64,000 bases of DNA from positions 1 to 64,000 of the forward strand of contig NKIP01000004.1 of assembly GCA_002256145.1 (NCBI GenBank). The letters run 5' to 3'. This DNA comes from Comamonadaceae bacterium PBBC1 (GTDB lineage: Bacteria > Pseudomonadota > Gammaproteobacteria > Burkholderiales > Burkholderiaceae_C). Below the pieces are notes generated by a model. That model was not told where the DNA came from, did not search any database, and saw only the letters and a program-made list of their open reading frames with translations. This document shows positions 7,368 to 16,787 of the stretch, piece by piece (position 1 is the stretch's first letter; the number at the start of each line of letters is the position of its first letter). Made by a program: the position numbers and the translations under genes.

Positions 7368-8350
7368 GCAGCTGAGCCGGGCACGGAGTTCAGCCGTGTC
7401 AGGGCTTGACCACGGGTCAGGTAAGCCACCAGGTTGTCGGCTGCCAACTGCGCCATGGCCTTGCGGGTTTTGACCGTGCTGCTGGCAATGTGGGGTGTGA
7501 GCACCACGTTGGGGACTTTCAGCAAATCAGGGTGAACCGCAGGCTCGCCTTCAAAGACATCCAAACCGGCGGCGGCAATTTGGCCCGCAGTCAAAGCCTT
7601 GGCGAGCGCCGCGTCGTCCACAATGCCGCCGCGTGCAATGTTGACCAGGGTGGCGGTCGGCTTCATCTGCGCCAGCTCTGCCGCGCCGATGGTGTGGTGA
7701 GACTCGGCGCTGTAGGGCACAACCAGCATCACATGGTCAGCGGTCTGCAGCAGTTCTTGCTTGGACACATAAGTGGCCTTGCACTCGGCTTCGAGCTCAG
7801 CGCTCAAGCAGCTGCGGTTGTGATAGATCACGTTCATGCCAAAGCCGTGGGCTGCGCGGCGGGCAATGCCCTGGCCGATGCGACCCATGCCGATGATGCC
7901 AATGGTGGAGCCATGGACCTCGGCTCCGGCGAACATGTCGTAACTCCACTTTTTCCACAAACCGGCACGCAAATAGTGCTCGCTCTCGGTCACACGACGG
8001 GCCGTGGCCATGAGCAGGGCAAAGCCAAAATCGGCTGTGGTTTCGGTCAGCACATCGGGTGTGTTGCTGGCCTGAACGCCCGCAGCGGTCATGGCGGGCA
8101 CGTCAAAGTTGTTGAAGCCCACAGCCATATTGGCCACGATGCGCAGCTGCGGATTGGCCTGCAGCAGCGCCACGTCGATGCGCTCGCTGCCGGTGGTCAA
8201 TGCGCCCACTTTGCCTTGCATGCGGCGGGTCAGCTCTTCGGCAGACCAAACCTCGTCGGCCTGGTTGCTCTCGACTTCAAACACCTGCGCCAAAGACTGC
8301 AGTACCTCGGGGAAGATGGCTCGGGCCACCAAAATGGAAGGTTTGGACAT
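7364..8350 (-). CDS. D-2-hydroxyacid dehydrogenase (glyoxylate/hydroxypyruvate reductase type)
   Basis: A 328-residue NAD(P)-dependent dehydrogenase with the nucleotide-binding GIIGMGRIGQGIA, then ARGGIVDD (Arg), GLDVFEGEP (Glu) and LTPHIASS (His), the catalytic set of the family. GhrB-type reduction of glyoxylate, hydroxypyruvate or 2-ketogluconate is likely. The ATG at 8350 overlaps the antiporter's stop by one base (TGATG); reading further upstream would enter the antiporter gene. Translational coupling in the operon is expected. Confidence 0.9.
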   Translation of the reverse strand: MSKPSILVARAIFPEVLQSLAQVFEVESNQADEVWSAEELTRRMQGKVGALTTGSERIDVALLQANPQLRIVANMAVGFNNFDVPAMTAAGVQASNTPDVLTETTADFGFALLMATARRVTESEHYLRAGLWKKWSYDMFAGAEVHGSTIGIIGMGRIGQGIARRAAHGFGMNVIYHNRSCLSAELEAECKATYVSKQELLQTADHVMLVVPYSAESHHTIGAAELAQMKPTATLVNIARGGIVDDAALAKALTAGQIAAAGLDVFEGEPAVHPDLLKVPNVVLTPHIASSTVKTRKAMAQLAADNLVAYLTRGQALTRLNSVPGSAA

Positions 8351-9771
8351 CACTTGAACCAGATGAAACTCATGACAACGAACAACGGAATCAGGACAGC
8401 GCCCGACCACAACATGTAACCAAAGAAGCTGGGCATTTTCACACCACGGTCTTCGGCGATGGCCTTGACCATCAGGTTGGGGGCATTGCCGATGTAGGTG
8501 TTGGCGCCCATGAACACGGCACCGGCCGAAATGGCGGCCAGCGTCGGGGCCAAGGTGGTCATCAGCACGTGCGGGTCACCACCTGCGGTGTTGAAGAACA
8601 CCAAATAAGTGGGCGCGTTGTCAAGAAATGAACTCAAAGCGCCCGTGATCCAGAAGTACATCATCACGTCGGGACTGCCATCGGGCTGGGTGACCGCTTG
8701 AACCACCGCACCAAATGGGCCGTTGACACCTGCCTTGAGCATGGCGATGACCGGGATGATGGTCAGGAAAATCCCGGCAAACAACTTGGCCACTTCGGCC
8801 ATGGGACCCCAACCGAATTGGTTGTCCGCATGCACCTTGGCGGGTGTGATCTTGAGTGACACAAAGGTCACAACCAACAGACCCAGATCGCGCAAAACGC
8901 CGGGCAAACCGACTTCGGTGCCGTAGATGTTGAAAGACACGGGCGACTTCCAGAAACCGCTCATCAGCACCAAACCTACAACAGCTGCCAGCAGCCAGAA
9001 GTTGATGGCCCCATCAAAACCAATCGCTTTGGAATCAGGGGTCGGGTCTTGCGGCAACACCTCTTCACGGCGGTGGTAGTACCAGGAGTCCAGCGCAAAG
9101 AAGATAGCGAGCAAGCTGCCCACCAAGAACAGTGTCTCGGGGAAGATGGTTTTGACAGTCCAGAAGAAGTCAACGCCCTTCAAGAAACCCAAAAACAAGG
9201 GGGGATCGCCCAAAGGCGTCAAGGAGCCGCCAGCATTAGAGACGATGAAGATGAAAAACACCACAACATGGGCCACATGCTTGCGGTTGTCGTTGGCGCG
9301 GATAAGGGGCCGGATCAACAGCATGGATGCACCTGTGGTGCCCATGAAACTGGCCAGCACGGCCCCAATCCCCAAGATGGCGGTGTTCAGGCCTGGGCTG
9401 CCGTGCAAGTTGCCACGGATGAAAATGCCGCCCGACACCGTGAACAAGGCCGTGAGCAAGATGATGAAAGGGATGTATTCGGCAAACAGGGCATGCACCG
9501 TGTTCGCGCCTGCTGCAGCAGGACCGAACACCATGGCAAAAGGCACGAGGAAAGCCAAGCCCCAAGCGGCGGCGACTTTGCCGTAATGGTGGTGCCAAAA
9601 ATTCGGCAAAAGCAAAGGCATCAAGGCAATCGACAACAAAATGCCTGCGAATGGCACGCCCCACATCACCGACAACTGAGCGCCATCAAAGTCGGCAGCA
9701 AAAGCCCCTCCGGACAACAACAACAGCGGCATAGCCAGCCACGCGGTCCACCGCTTACCCCATCGCTTCAT
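8350..9771 (-). CDS. sodium:proton antiporter of the NhaD/CitM ion-transporter type
   Basis: The 473-residue polytopic membrane protein carries SNAGGSLTPLGDPPLFLG and FLDNAPTYL, motifs of the NhaD branch of the ion transporter superfamily, suggesting Na+(Li+)/H+ exchange at the inner membrane. The N-terminus resembles a cleavable signal (to AFA-AD near residue 25) before the first transport segment. It is the first gene of the operon with the 2-hydroxyacid dehydrogenase, rmuC and the MFS gene. Ion specificity is inferred from the family. Confidence 0.85.
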   Translation of the reverse strand: MKRWGKRWTAWLAMPLLLLSGGAFAADFDGAQLSVMWGVPFAGILLSIALMPLLLPNFWHHHYGKVAAAWGLAFLVPFAMVFGPAAAGANTVHALFAEYIPFIILLTALFTVSGGIFIRGNLHGSPGLNTAILGIGAVLASFMGTTGASMLLIRPLIRANDNRKHVAHVVVFFIFIVSNAGGSLTPLGDPPLFLGFLKGVDFFWTVKTIFPETLFLVGSLLAIFFALDSWYYHRREEVLPQDPTPDSKAIGFDGAINFWLLAAVVGLVLMSGFWKSPVSFNIYGTEVGLPGVLRDLGLLVVTFVSLKITPAKVHADNQFGWGPMAEVAKLFAGIFLTIIPVIAMLKAGVNGPFGAVVQAVTQPDGSPDVMMYFWITGALSSFLDNAPTYLVFFNTAGGDPHVLMTTLAPTLAAISAGAVFMGANTYIGNAPNLMVKAIAEDRGVKMPSFFGYMLWSGAVLIPLFVVMSFIWFK

Positions 9772-9824
9772 GATGAAAATCTCCTGTGAATTGGTGCGCT
9801 ATGTTAACGGCCTGCGAGTGTCGG

Positions 9825-11009
9825 TCAGTTGATGGGGTTGATCTCGAACACTTGGCGCAAATAGGCCAAATACTTTTCGTCGTCACACATGCCTTTGCCT
9901 GGTGAGTCCGACAATTTGGCCACAGGCTGACCGTTACAACGGGTCATTTTGATGACAATTTGCAGAGGTTCATAGCCCAGATCGTTGGTCAGGTTGGTGC
10001 CCACACCAAAAGCGAGCTGGCACCGCCCTCTGAATTGCTCAAACAATTCGATGGTTCGGGGAATCGTCAAGCCATCGCTGTAAATCAGCGTCTTGGTTTT
10101 AGGGTCGACCCGGTTTTGCTGGTAGTGCGCAATCATGCGCTCGCCCCAGCTGAATGGGTCACCACTGTCGTGGCGAGCACCATCAAACAACTTGCAAAAA
10201 TACAAATCAAAATCGCGCAAAAAAGCGTTAAACCCATACACATCACTCAGGGCAATGCCCAGATCACCCCGGTACTCTTTGGCCCATGACTCAAAAGCAA
10301 AAACTTGGCTGTCGCGCAAGCGTGGACCCAGCGCCTGTGCGGCTTGCAGGTATTCATGGGCCATGGTGCCCAAGGGCGTCATTTTGAGCAGGTACGCGTA
10401 GTAGACATTGCTGGTGCCCGCAAATTGCCCATCGGGCCCAGTGCCCAAACGGGCTGCCATGACACGCAATACCTCTTCGTGCCAAGCGCGAGAAAAGCGG
10501 CGACGGGTGCCGTAGTCGGCGATCTTGAGCGTCTCCAGACCCGGTGCATGCAATTGGTTGATCTTCGTCTCCAAACGGCGTCGACCCTCCATCAGGTCAG
10601 GCACCTTTTGGGTGTTGCGAAAGTAGACCTCGTTGACGATGGCCAGCACGGGAATTTCAAACAAGATGGTGTGCAGCCAAGGCCCACGAATCGAGACATC
10701 GATCTCACCCGAAGGCAGGGGCAAGACCTCGATGTATTTTTCATTGAGTTTGAACAGGGCCAAAAAATCGACAAAGTCGCTTTTGATGAACCGCAGCGAC
10801 CGGAGGTATTGAAGCTCAGCCTCCTTGAAGCTCAAACTGCACAAGGAACAGATTTCTTGCCGAATTTCATCGACATACAAAGCCAAAGGCACGCCCGGGT
10901 TGCGGCACTTGAACTTGTATTCGACCTGCGCCCCCGGAAACTGGTGCAGCACGACCTGCATCATGGTGAATTTGTACAGGTCGGTGTCAAGCAGGCTGGT
11001 GATGATCAT
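9825..11009 (-). CDS. pncB: nicotinate phosphoribosyltransferase
   Basis: A 394-residue enzyme of NAD salvage that joins nicotinate to PRPP with ATP use. The sequence shows the N-terminal [11 protein letters not shown], the YGTRRRFS segment, and the phosphate-binding ARHDSGDP motif, as in PncB. Length fits the family. It stands alone between the antiporter operon and the ABC transporter operon, with 53 bases to the former; the start has only a weak Shine-Dalgarno sequence. Confidence 0.96.
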   Translation of the reverse strand: MIITSLLDTDLYKFTMMQVVLHQFPGAQVEYKFKCRNPGVPLALYVDEIRQEICSLCSLSFKEAELQYLRSLRFIKSDFVDFLALFKLNEKYIEVLPLPSGEIDVSIRGPWLHTILFEIPVLAIVNEVYFRNTQKVPDLMEGRRRLETKINQLHAPGLETLKIADYGTRRRFSRAWHEEVLRVMAARLGTGPDGQFAGTSNVYYAYLLKMTPLGTMAHEYLQAAQALGPRLRDSQVFAFESWAKEYRGDLGIALSDVYGFNAFLRDFDLYFCKLFDGARHDSGDPFSWGERMIAHYQQNRVDPKTKTLIYSDGLTIPRTIELFEQFRGRCQLAFGVGTNLTNDLGYEPLQIVIKMTRCNGQPVAKLSDSPGKGMCDDEKYLAYLRQVFEINPIN

Positions 11010-11087
11010 GGTGTGTTGTCTCTGGCAGCTGATGCCGCTCGTTGTTGTGGGGCAGTGTAAGGGATGCCTAAGCCCGTCAAGCGCGGC

Positions 11088-11738
11088 TCATGCCGCCGAG
11101 TCCATGCGCCCGCTGGTCAGCACCAGCACCCGCTGCGCATGCTGGGCCAGGATGTTGTTTTGCTCGGCCACCAGCATGGCCACGCCTTCGCGGGCCAGTT
11201 GCAGCAGCGCGTCGCGCATGGCCGCCACCAACACCGGGGCGATGCCCTCACAAGGCTCGTCCAGCAGCAAGAGGCGCGGGCCGGTCATCAGGGTGCGAGC
11301 CAGCGCCAGCATTTGCTGCTCGCCCCCGCTCATTTGGCTGGCCGGGCGGTGCAGCATGGTTTGCAGCTGGGGAAACAAAGCCATCACGCGGTCAAAGCGC
11401 TGCGCGGGTGTGACCTGAGCGCTCGAAACCGAGGGTGCGGCAATCCACAGGTTTTCTTTCACCGACAAGCCGGTGAACAAGCGCCGGTCCTCGGCCACAA
11501 AACCCAAACCCGCCCGGGCGCGGCGGTGCGCGGGCCAGGTTTGGATGGGTTCGTTTTGCCAGGTGATGCGGCCTTGGGCCTGGGTACCGATGCCGATCAG
11601 GCTTTGCAGCAGCGTGGATTTGCCCGCGCCGTTCAGGCCCTGAATGACGACCAGCTCGCCCTCTCCCACTGACAAACTCACGTCGAACAAGGCCTGGGCT
11701 TGGCCATACCAGGCGTTCAGGCCTTCAACCTTGAGCAT
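11088..11738 (-). CDS. livF: ABC transporter ATP-binding protein, LivF type
   Basis: A 216-residue ATPase with Walker A GLNGAGKS, signature MSGGEQQMLALAR, Walker B LLLLDEP and the short length of LivF proteins of branched-chain or hydrophobic amino acid transporters. The ATG at 11738 is chosen because MLKVEGLNAWYG is the usual LivF N-terminus; it lies 14 bases inside the end of livG. It is the last gene of the operon. Confidence 0.92.
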   Translation of the reverse strand: MLKVEGLNAWYGQAQALFDVSLSVGEGELVVIQGLNGAGKSTLLQSLIGIGTQAQGRITWQNEPIQTWPAHRRARAGLGFVAEDRRLFTGLSVKENLWIAAPSVSSAQVTPAQRFDRVMALFPQLQTMLHRPASQMSGGEQQMLALARTLMTGPRLLLLDEPCEGIAPVLVAAMRDALLQLAREGVAMLVAEQNNILAQHAQRVLVLTSGRMDSAA

Positions 11739-12582
11739 CGTGCAGGCCTTTCGCATCGGTATTCACGTTGGCGTTCAGATCGAAATCCATCCCCAGGTAG
11801 CGCTCGCGCACCTGCGGGTCTTGCGCCACTGCTTCGGGCAAGCCGTCGGCCACCAAGCGGCCTTGCATCAGCACCAGCACCCTGTCTGCCACGCCAAACA
11901 CGGCGTCCATGTTGTGCTCGGTGTACAGCACCGTTACGCCTTGCGAGGCCGCCTGGCGCACCAGCGCCATCATGTCGGCCCGCTCGGCCAGGGCGAGACC
12001 GGCAGCGGGCTCGTCCAGCAGCAGCAACGAAGGGCATCGATCCAAGGACCGATCGGCACCGGTACTTTCACCGGCATCGGCCGCCGCCTCCGGCAAGCCC
12101 GCCAGCGCCATGGCCAGCTCCAAGCGTTTTTTCGCACCATAAGGCAAATCGGCCACGGTGGCGTGGGCCTGGGCTTTCAAGCCCGCTTGCGCGGCCAGGC
12201 GCAGCGCCCGCTCGGGTTGACGGCGGTCCAGACGATCCCACCAGGCCAGTGGCGCTGCACCGCGCAGCACCAGCTGGATGTTTTGCAGCACCGTGAGCGC
12301 CTCAAAGGTTTGCGCCACCTGAAAGGTGCGGGCCACGCCCAAGCGCTGGCGCTCGGCGGGCGGTTTGCCCAAAAGCGACTGGCCTTGCCACAGCACCTCA
12401 CCCGCGGTGGGCACCTGCTGGCCCGCCAAGCAGGCAAAACAGGTCGACTTGCCCGCGCCGTTGGGGCCGATCAGGGCCACACACTGGCCTGCGGGCACAG
12501 AGAATTCCACACCGTCCAGCGCCCGCACACCACCAAAATGCTTGGCCAGACCGCTGACCTGCAAAACTGTTTGAAGGCTCAT
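11725..12582 (-). CDS. livG: ABC transporter ATP-binding protein, LivG type
   Basis: A 285-residue ATPase with Walker A GPNGAGKS, Walker B SLLLLDEPAAG and the C-terminal RERYLG segment of LivG. Residues around 165-185 contain an Ala/Gly/Asp-rich insertion before Walker B, where LivG normally has the LSGGxQR signature; the expected signature helix is not visible (PYGAKKRLELAMALAG stands in its place), as in other LivG relatives. It starts inside the permease stop by ATGA. Confidence 0.9.
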   Translation of the reverse strand: MSLQTVLQVSGLAKHFGGVRALDGVEFSVPAGQCVALIGPNGAGKSTCFACLAGQQVPTAGEVLWQGQSLLGKPPAERQRLGVARTFQVAQTFEALTVLQNIQLVLRGAAPLAWWDRLDRRQPERALRLAAQAGLKAQAHATVADLPYGAKKRLELAMALAGLPEAAADAGESTGADRSLDRCPSLLLLDEPAAGLALAERADMMALVRQAASQGVTVLYTEHNMDAVFGVADRVLVLMQGRLVADGLPEAVAQDPQVRERYLGMDFDLNANVNTDAKGLHDAQG

Positions 12583-14447
12583 GCGCGGCTCCTCTTGGAA
12601 GCAAAGCGGACCAACCCCATCTGCAGCCCACCCAGCACGCCACTGGGGGCCAAAACCATCACCAACATGATGACCAGGCCCAAAACACCGCGCCAATAAT
12701 CCAGACCCTGCCCCAACTCGGCCCCGCCCCACACCAGGAGCGCACTGCCCACGGCCGAGCCCCACAGCTGGTGCACCCCGCCTAACAAAATCACCAGCAA
12801 AGCGTCCACCGACATGGCAACGGAAGCCACCGACGGAAACACCGCGCCTTTGAACGCGGCCCACAAGCCCCCGGCCAGGCCTGCCAAAGTGGCGCTGGCC
12901 ACAAACACCTGGTAGCGCAAGGCCTGCACCGGCAAACCGCTGGCCGCAGCGCGCAACGGCGCATCGCGCACAGCCTGCAAAGCCGCGCCCCGGCTGGAGC
13001 GTGCCACGCGGGCCATGCCCGCCAAAGCCAAAAGCATGAAGACGCACAGCGCCGCGTCCCACAGCGCACGCGACTCGGGGGCGATCAAACGCAGGCCGAT
13101 CAAGCCGTTGTCGCCCCCCGTGAGCCCCACCCATTGCGTGGCCCCCGCCCAAATCATTTGCGCCAACGCCAGCGACAGCATGGCCAGGTACACCCCGCTG
13201 CTGCGCACCACCAAAGCGCCAAAGGCCAAGGCCACGGCCAGCGCCAACGCCATGCCAGATGCCAAAGCGCCGAACAGGCCTAAACCCCAATGCAGGTGCG
13301 ACAGCGCCGCGCCATAAGCACCCAATGCAAAAAACGCCGCATGGCCAAAGCTGACCAGACCGCCCAAAGCCATCATCCACTGCAGGCTCAGGCCAAACAA
13401 CATCATCACCATCACGTCTTCGGCCAAGCTGCGGCCGTAATCGCCCTGCGCCCAGGCCAGCAGCGTCAAGCCCACAAAGACCGCCACAAACAGCGCCCGC
13501 CCCCCCCCCGCCACAGGCCACAGCGCAAACACCGGCACGCTTTCGCGCTGCTCGGCATGGGCGGCCGACCCGGCCAGGCCCTGCGGCCGCCAAACCAGCA
13601 CCACGGCCATGGTCAAAAACACCAGCACCAAAGTCGCTTGCGGGATAAAGCTCAGACCCAAAGCGTGAATCACGCCAATCAGCACCGCCGCCACAAAAGC
13701 CCCGCCAATGCTGCCCAAGCCCCCGGTGACCACCACCACAAAGGTCTCGACCACCACGTTCACGTCCATCTGCAAATGCGCGGGCTCGCGCGGCAATTGC
13801 AGCGCCCCGGCCAAGCCCGCCAAGCCGCAGCCCAGCATCACCACGCCCAGCATGAGCGGCGCGGGGTTCACGCCCAGCGCGCCCAGCATCTCGCGGTCTT
13901 GGGTGGCCGCTTTCACGCGCTGGCCCCACAGCGTGCGCGTGAGCAAGATGTGCAAGCCCAGCCAGACCAGGGGACCCAGCACTAGGGTGAACACTTGCCA
14001 AGTGGGGAAATAAGACTCACCCAGTTGGATCGCACCCTTGAGACCCGGAAATCGCGGTGCGAACACCTCTTCAGGGCCAAAAAACCAGCGCATCGCGTCG
14101 TGCAGCGCCAGCGTCAGGCCAAAGGTGGCCACCAGTTGGTAGAGCTGCGGCGCGTGGCGCATGCGCTTGAGCAGCAAGACTTCGGTCACGGCCCCCAGCA
14201 AGGCGGCCACACAGGCGCCCATCAAGATCACCGCGCCATAGCCCCAGGCGGTATCCGCCATGGCGGGCCACCAGTTCGTCACCGCGTGCGCCGACCACAA
14301 AGCGCCCAGCATGAAGAAGCTGCCGTGCGCGAAATTGACGATTCGGGTGACGCCAAAAATCAGCGTCAGCCCGGAGGCCATCAAAAACAAGGTGGTGGCG
14401 TGGCTCAGGCCATTGAGCAGTTGCAGCGCCAGTGCTTCGAATCCCAA
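12579..14447 (-). CDS. fused LivH-LivM ABC permease
   Basis: The 622-residue protein contains two BPD_transp_2 permease units. The N-half (about 1-290) matches LivH (GLTLIFGVTRIVNFAHGSF) and the C-half (about 310-622) matches LivM (GLSLQWMMALGGLVSFGHAAF). They are joined by a polar linker near residues 285-305. Such fusions occur in Burkholderiales. No periplasmic binding protein is next to it, so the solute is unknown: branched-chain amino acids, urea, amides or aromatic acids are possible. Confidence 0.9.
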   Translation of the reverse strand: MGFEALALQLLNGLSHATTLFLMASGLTLIFGVTRIVNFAHGSFFMLGALWSAHAVTNWWPAMADTAWGYGAVILMGACVAALLGAVTEVLLLKRMRHAPQLYQLVATFGLTLALHDAMRWFFGPEEVFAPRFPGLKGAIQLGESYFPTWQVFTLVLGPLVWLGLHILLTRTLWGQRVKAATQDREMLGALGVNPAPLMLGVVMLGCGLAGLAGALQLPREPAHLQMDVNVVVETFVVVVTGGLGSIGGAFVAAVLIGVIHALGLSFIPQATLVLVFLTMAVVLVWRPQGLAGSAAHAEQRESVPVFALWPVAGGGRALFVAVFVGLTLLAWAQGDYGRSLAEDVMVMMLFGLSLQWMMALGGLVSFGHAAFFALGAYGAALSHLHWGLGLFGALASGMALALAVALAFGALVVRSSGVYLAMLSLALAQMIWAGATQWVGLTGGDNGLIGLRLIAPESRALWDAALCVFMLLALAGMARVARSSRGAALQAVRDAPLRAAASGLPVQALRYQVFVASATLAGLAGGLWAAFKGAVFPSVASVAMSVDALLVILLGGVHQLWGSAVGSALLVWGGAELGQGLDYWRGVLGLVIMLVMVLAPSGVLGGLQMGLVRFASKRSRA

Positions 14448-14488
14448 ATCAGACCCTTGTCTTTAAAAAAGCGCGTTGAGATAAAAAG

Positions 14489-15226
14489 TCAATCCACCCA
14501 GTGGGTGAAGTCTTGGGCCGGCACGCGGGTGGTCTGGAAGGTGTTGACCAGCGCTGCCTCGTCGGCATAACCCAGCGACATGCCGCAAACCACCATCTCG
14601 TTCTCACCCGCACCGACCAGCGGCAAGATGATTTTGGAAAAGCCGTTCCACGCCGCTTGCGGGCAGGTGTGCAGGCCACGCGAGCGGGCAGCCACCATGA
14701 TGCTTTGCAAGAACATGCCGTAGTCCAGCAAACTGCCTCGGCCCATGACTTTGTCGATGGTGAAAATCAAACCCACGGGCGCGTCAAAAAAGCGGAAGTT
14801 TTTCTGGTGCTGGGCGTGCATCATGGCCTTGTCGCCCTTGCCGATGCCCAGAACGCCATACAGGCCAAAACCGCATTCGCGGCGGCGGTCGATGTAGGGG
14901 CTGACCCATTTTTCAGGGTAATAGTCATAAGACTCAGCGTAGTCAGCGGCCAGGGCCGGGTTGGCGCTGATGGCGTCGTGCGCCGCGCAGGTCTTGGCCA
15001 CCAGCTCGTCGCGCTTGGCGCCCTGCAGCACGTAAACCTTCCAGGGCTGGGTGTTGGTGCCGCTGGGAGAGCGGGCCGCAACGCTCAACACCTCTTGCAA
15101 AACGCTGCGCTCCACCGCTTGGGGCAGGTAGGCGCGGGCCGAAAAGCGGCTCAGAATGGCCGCGTCCACGCTCGCGGGGTCGTTCACGCGGGTGCTGACC
15201 TGGGGTCCAATGTCCAAAATGCTCAT
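14489..15226 (-). CDS. nitroreductase family flavoprotein
   Basis: The 245-residue protein fits FMN-dependent nitroreductases: FSARAYLPQAVERSVLQEVL at the N-terminus, ARSPSGTNTQPWKV for FMN binding, and LHTCPQAAWNGF near the C-terminus. Members reduce nitroaromatics, quinones or enones using NAD(P)H. Its ATG overlaps the thioesterase stop by 4 bases, and the LivHM gene follows after about 40 bases, so it belongs to the operon 16601-11088. Confidence 0.88.
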   Translation of the reverse strand: MSILDIGPQVSTRVNDPASVDAAILSRFSARAYLPQAVERSVLQEVLSVAARSPSGTNTQPWKVYVLQGAKRDELVAKTCAAHDAISANPALAADYAESYDYYPEKWVSPYIDRRRECGFGLYGVLGIGKGDKAMMHAQHQKNFRFFDAPVGLIFTIDKVMGRGSLLDYGMFLQSIMVAARSRGLHTCPQAAWNGFSKIILPLVGAGENEMVVCGMSLGYADEAALVNTFQTTRVPAQDFTHWVD

Positions 15227-15675
15227 GTCAATGTCTCCAAAAATGCTTTGAGTGCGGCCGGCAGGGGCACGGGGCGGCGGGTCTCGCGGTCCACGTACAC
15301 ATGCACAAAGTGGCCCCGGGCGGCGGTGAGGTCTTCGCCTTGCGCGAACAAGCCCACCTCGTAGCGCACACTGGACGTGCCCAGCTTGGCCACGCGAATG
15401 CCCGCGTCAACGGTTTGCGGAAAAGCCAGCGGCGCGAAGTAAAAACACTGGGTTTCCACCACCAAGCCGATGGTGGTGCCAGCGTGAATGTCCAGCACGC
15501 CCTGCTCGATCAGGGTGGCGTTCACGGCGGTGTCGAACCAGCTGTAATAGACCACGTTGTTCACATGGCCGTACACGTCGTTGTCCATCCAGCGGGTGCT
15601 GATGGGGCGAAACGCCTTGTAGCTGCTGCGGGCGTCGGCTTGGGGTTTGGTTAGGGGTGAGACTGGCGTGTTCAT
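15223..15675 (-). CDS. acyl-CoA thioesterase of the 4HBT hot-dog family
   Basis: A 150-residue protein with RWMDNDVYGHVNNVVYYSWFD, where the Asp/His-Asn-Asn arrangement is the active-site signature of 4-hydroxybenzoyl-CoA thioesterase and YbgC relatives. The ATG at 15675 overlaps the deacetylase stop by ATGA; a longer frame from 15783 would be embedded in that gene. Its place in the operon suggests turnover of a CoA ester linked to the transported solute, an inference. Confidence 0.88.
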   Translation of the reverse strand: MNTPVSPLTKPQADARSSYKAFRPISTRWMDNDVYGHVNNVVYYSWFDTAVNATLIEQGVLDIHAGTTIGLVVETQCFYFAPLAFPQTVDAGIRVAKLGTSSVRYEVGLFAQGEDLTAARGHFVHVYVDRETRRPVPLPAALKAFLETLT

Positions 15676-16601
15676 CGTCCGAGATTGTGCCAGCGTTGCC
15701 AATAGCCCAAAGCCACATCCCAGGTCTGCATTTGCACCTGCACCGTGGTCTCGATGTCGTGGCCGTAGCCCCCGCCCATGCACAGCACCACCGGCAGCCT
15801 GCGCTGCCAGGCCCAGTCCATCACCACCCGGTCGCGGGCCTGCATGCCATCCATCGTCAATTTAAGGCGGCCCAATCGGTCACCCTCGTGCGGGTCGGCA
15901 CCCGCCAGATAAATGACCAGATCTGGATCGAACCGATCTTGAAGGGATTGCAGGGCCTGGTGCAAGGCCTCCAAGTAGGGCTCGTCGGTGCAGCCGTCTG
16001 GCAGGCCCACGTCAAGGTCGCTCGGCTCCTTGCGGAAAGGAAAGTTCTTTTCTCCGTGCAGCGACAGCGTGAACACACTCGGGTCACTTGCAAAAATGTG
16101 CGCTGTGCCATTGCCCTGGTGCACGTCCAGATCGATCACCGCCACCTTCATCTGTTGGCGGTGGTGCCGCCAGGCCTCGGCTTGCATCAGGCGGGCCGTC
16201 ACGGCAATGTCGTTGAACACACAAAAGCCCCCGCCCTTGTGTGCATAGGCATGGTGCGTGCCGCCCGCCAGGTTGCCGGCCACGCCTTGGGTCAGCGCAT
16301 CGCGGGCGGCAGCCACCGTGGCCCCGACCGAGCGACGGGCCCGCTCGGCCATGGCCGGGCTCCAGGGGAAACCGATCTCGCGCTGCAAAGCCGCCTCCAG
16401 GCTGCCCGTGGCCACACCCTGGATGTAGGTGGGTGTGTGCACCAGCGCCAGCTCACCGTCGCTCGCGGCCGGGGCCTCGCACATGCGCACGCCGGGCAGC
16501 TCTTGCGTCAAGCGGTCGCGCAAGCGGCTGTACTTGCGCATGGGAAATCGGTGGCCTTCGGGCAGCGGCAAGACAAAGTGGTCGGCGTAGTAAGCGTGCA
16601 T
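15672..16601 (-). CDS. histone-deacetylase-superfamily amidohydrolase
   Basis: The 309-residue protein has GGTHHAYAHKGGGFCVFNDI (paired His), VIDLDVHQGNGTA (zinc-binding Asp/His) and YLAGADPHEGDRLG (zinc-binding Asp), the metal site of the arginase/deacetylase fold. Bacterial homologues act on acetylated polyamines or small amides rather than histones, or accompany acetoin use. It begins the six-gene operon. The substrate is not determined by sequence. Confidence 0.9.
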   Translation of the reverse strand: MHAYYADHFVLPLPEGHRFPMRKYSRLRDRLTQELPGVRMCEAPAASDGELALVHTPTYIQGVATGSLEAALQREIGFPWSPAMAERARRSVGATVAAARDALTQGVAGNLAGGTHHAYAHKGGGFCVFNDIAVTARLMQAEAWRHHRQQMKVAVIDLDVHQGNGTAHIFASDPSVFTLSLHGEKNFPFRKEPSDLDVGLPDGCTDEPYLEALHQALQSLQDRFDPDLVIYLAGADPHEGDRLGRLKLTMDGMQARDRVVMDWAWQRRLPVVLCMGGGYGHDIETTVQVQMQTWDVALGYWQRWHNLGR

Positions 16602-16707
16602 GGTTTGATTTTGAACAAATCGATTCTAGATAACCCTCTCTAAACTGAGCCACGAGCGGGCCCATGGCCTTGCATTGGCCCGTAGAAACCCTAAAATTCA
16701 AACCATG

Positions 16708-16718
16708 CTGCACTGCAA
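16708..16718. promoter_or_regulatory. candidate PhaR-type site upstream of the phasin gene
   Basis: CTGC-ACT-GCAA lies about 70 bases before the phasin start, within a near-palindrome TGCTGCACTGCAACA. PHB regulators of the PhaR family bind TGC/GCA-type palindromes at phasin promoters, so autoregulated phasin expression is plausible. The rest of 16602-16787 shows no gene. Confidence 0.35.
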
Positions 16719-16787
16719 CAAAGTTGTACGGCCCCGGCCAGTTACGGCGCAGTCTTCTTGAAACCAAACTTATCTCTGGAGCTCCTC

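Noticed and set aside
9049-9789. Plus-strand frame opposite the antiporter gene
   Set aside because: Shadow of the antiporter on the other strand; Gln/His/Gly-rich with no domain.
11725-14001. A 758-codon open frame continuing livG upstream across the permease gene
   Set aside because: Only the part from 12582 has LivG features; the upstream part is a shadow of the LivHM gene in another frame with repetitive Gly/Ala/Arg composition.
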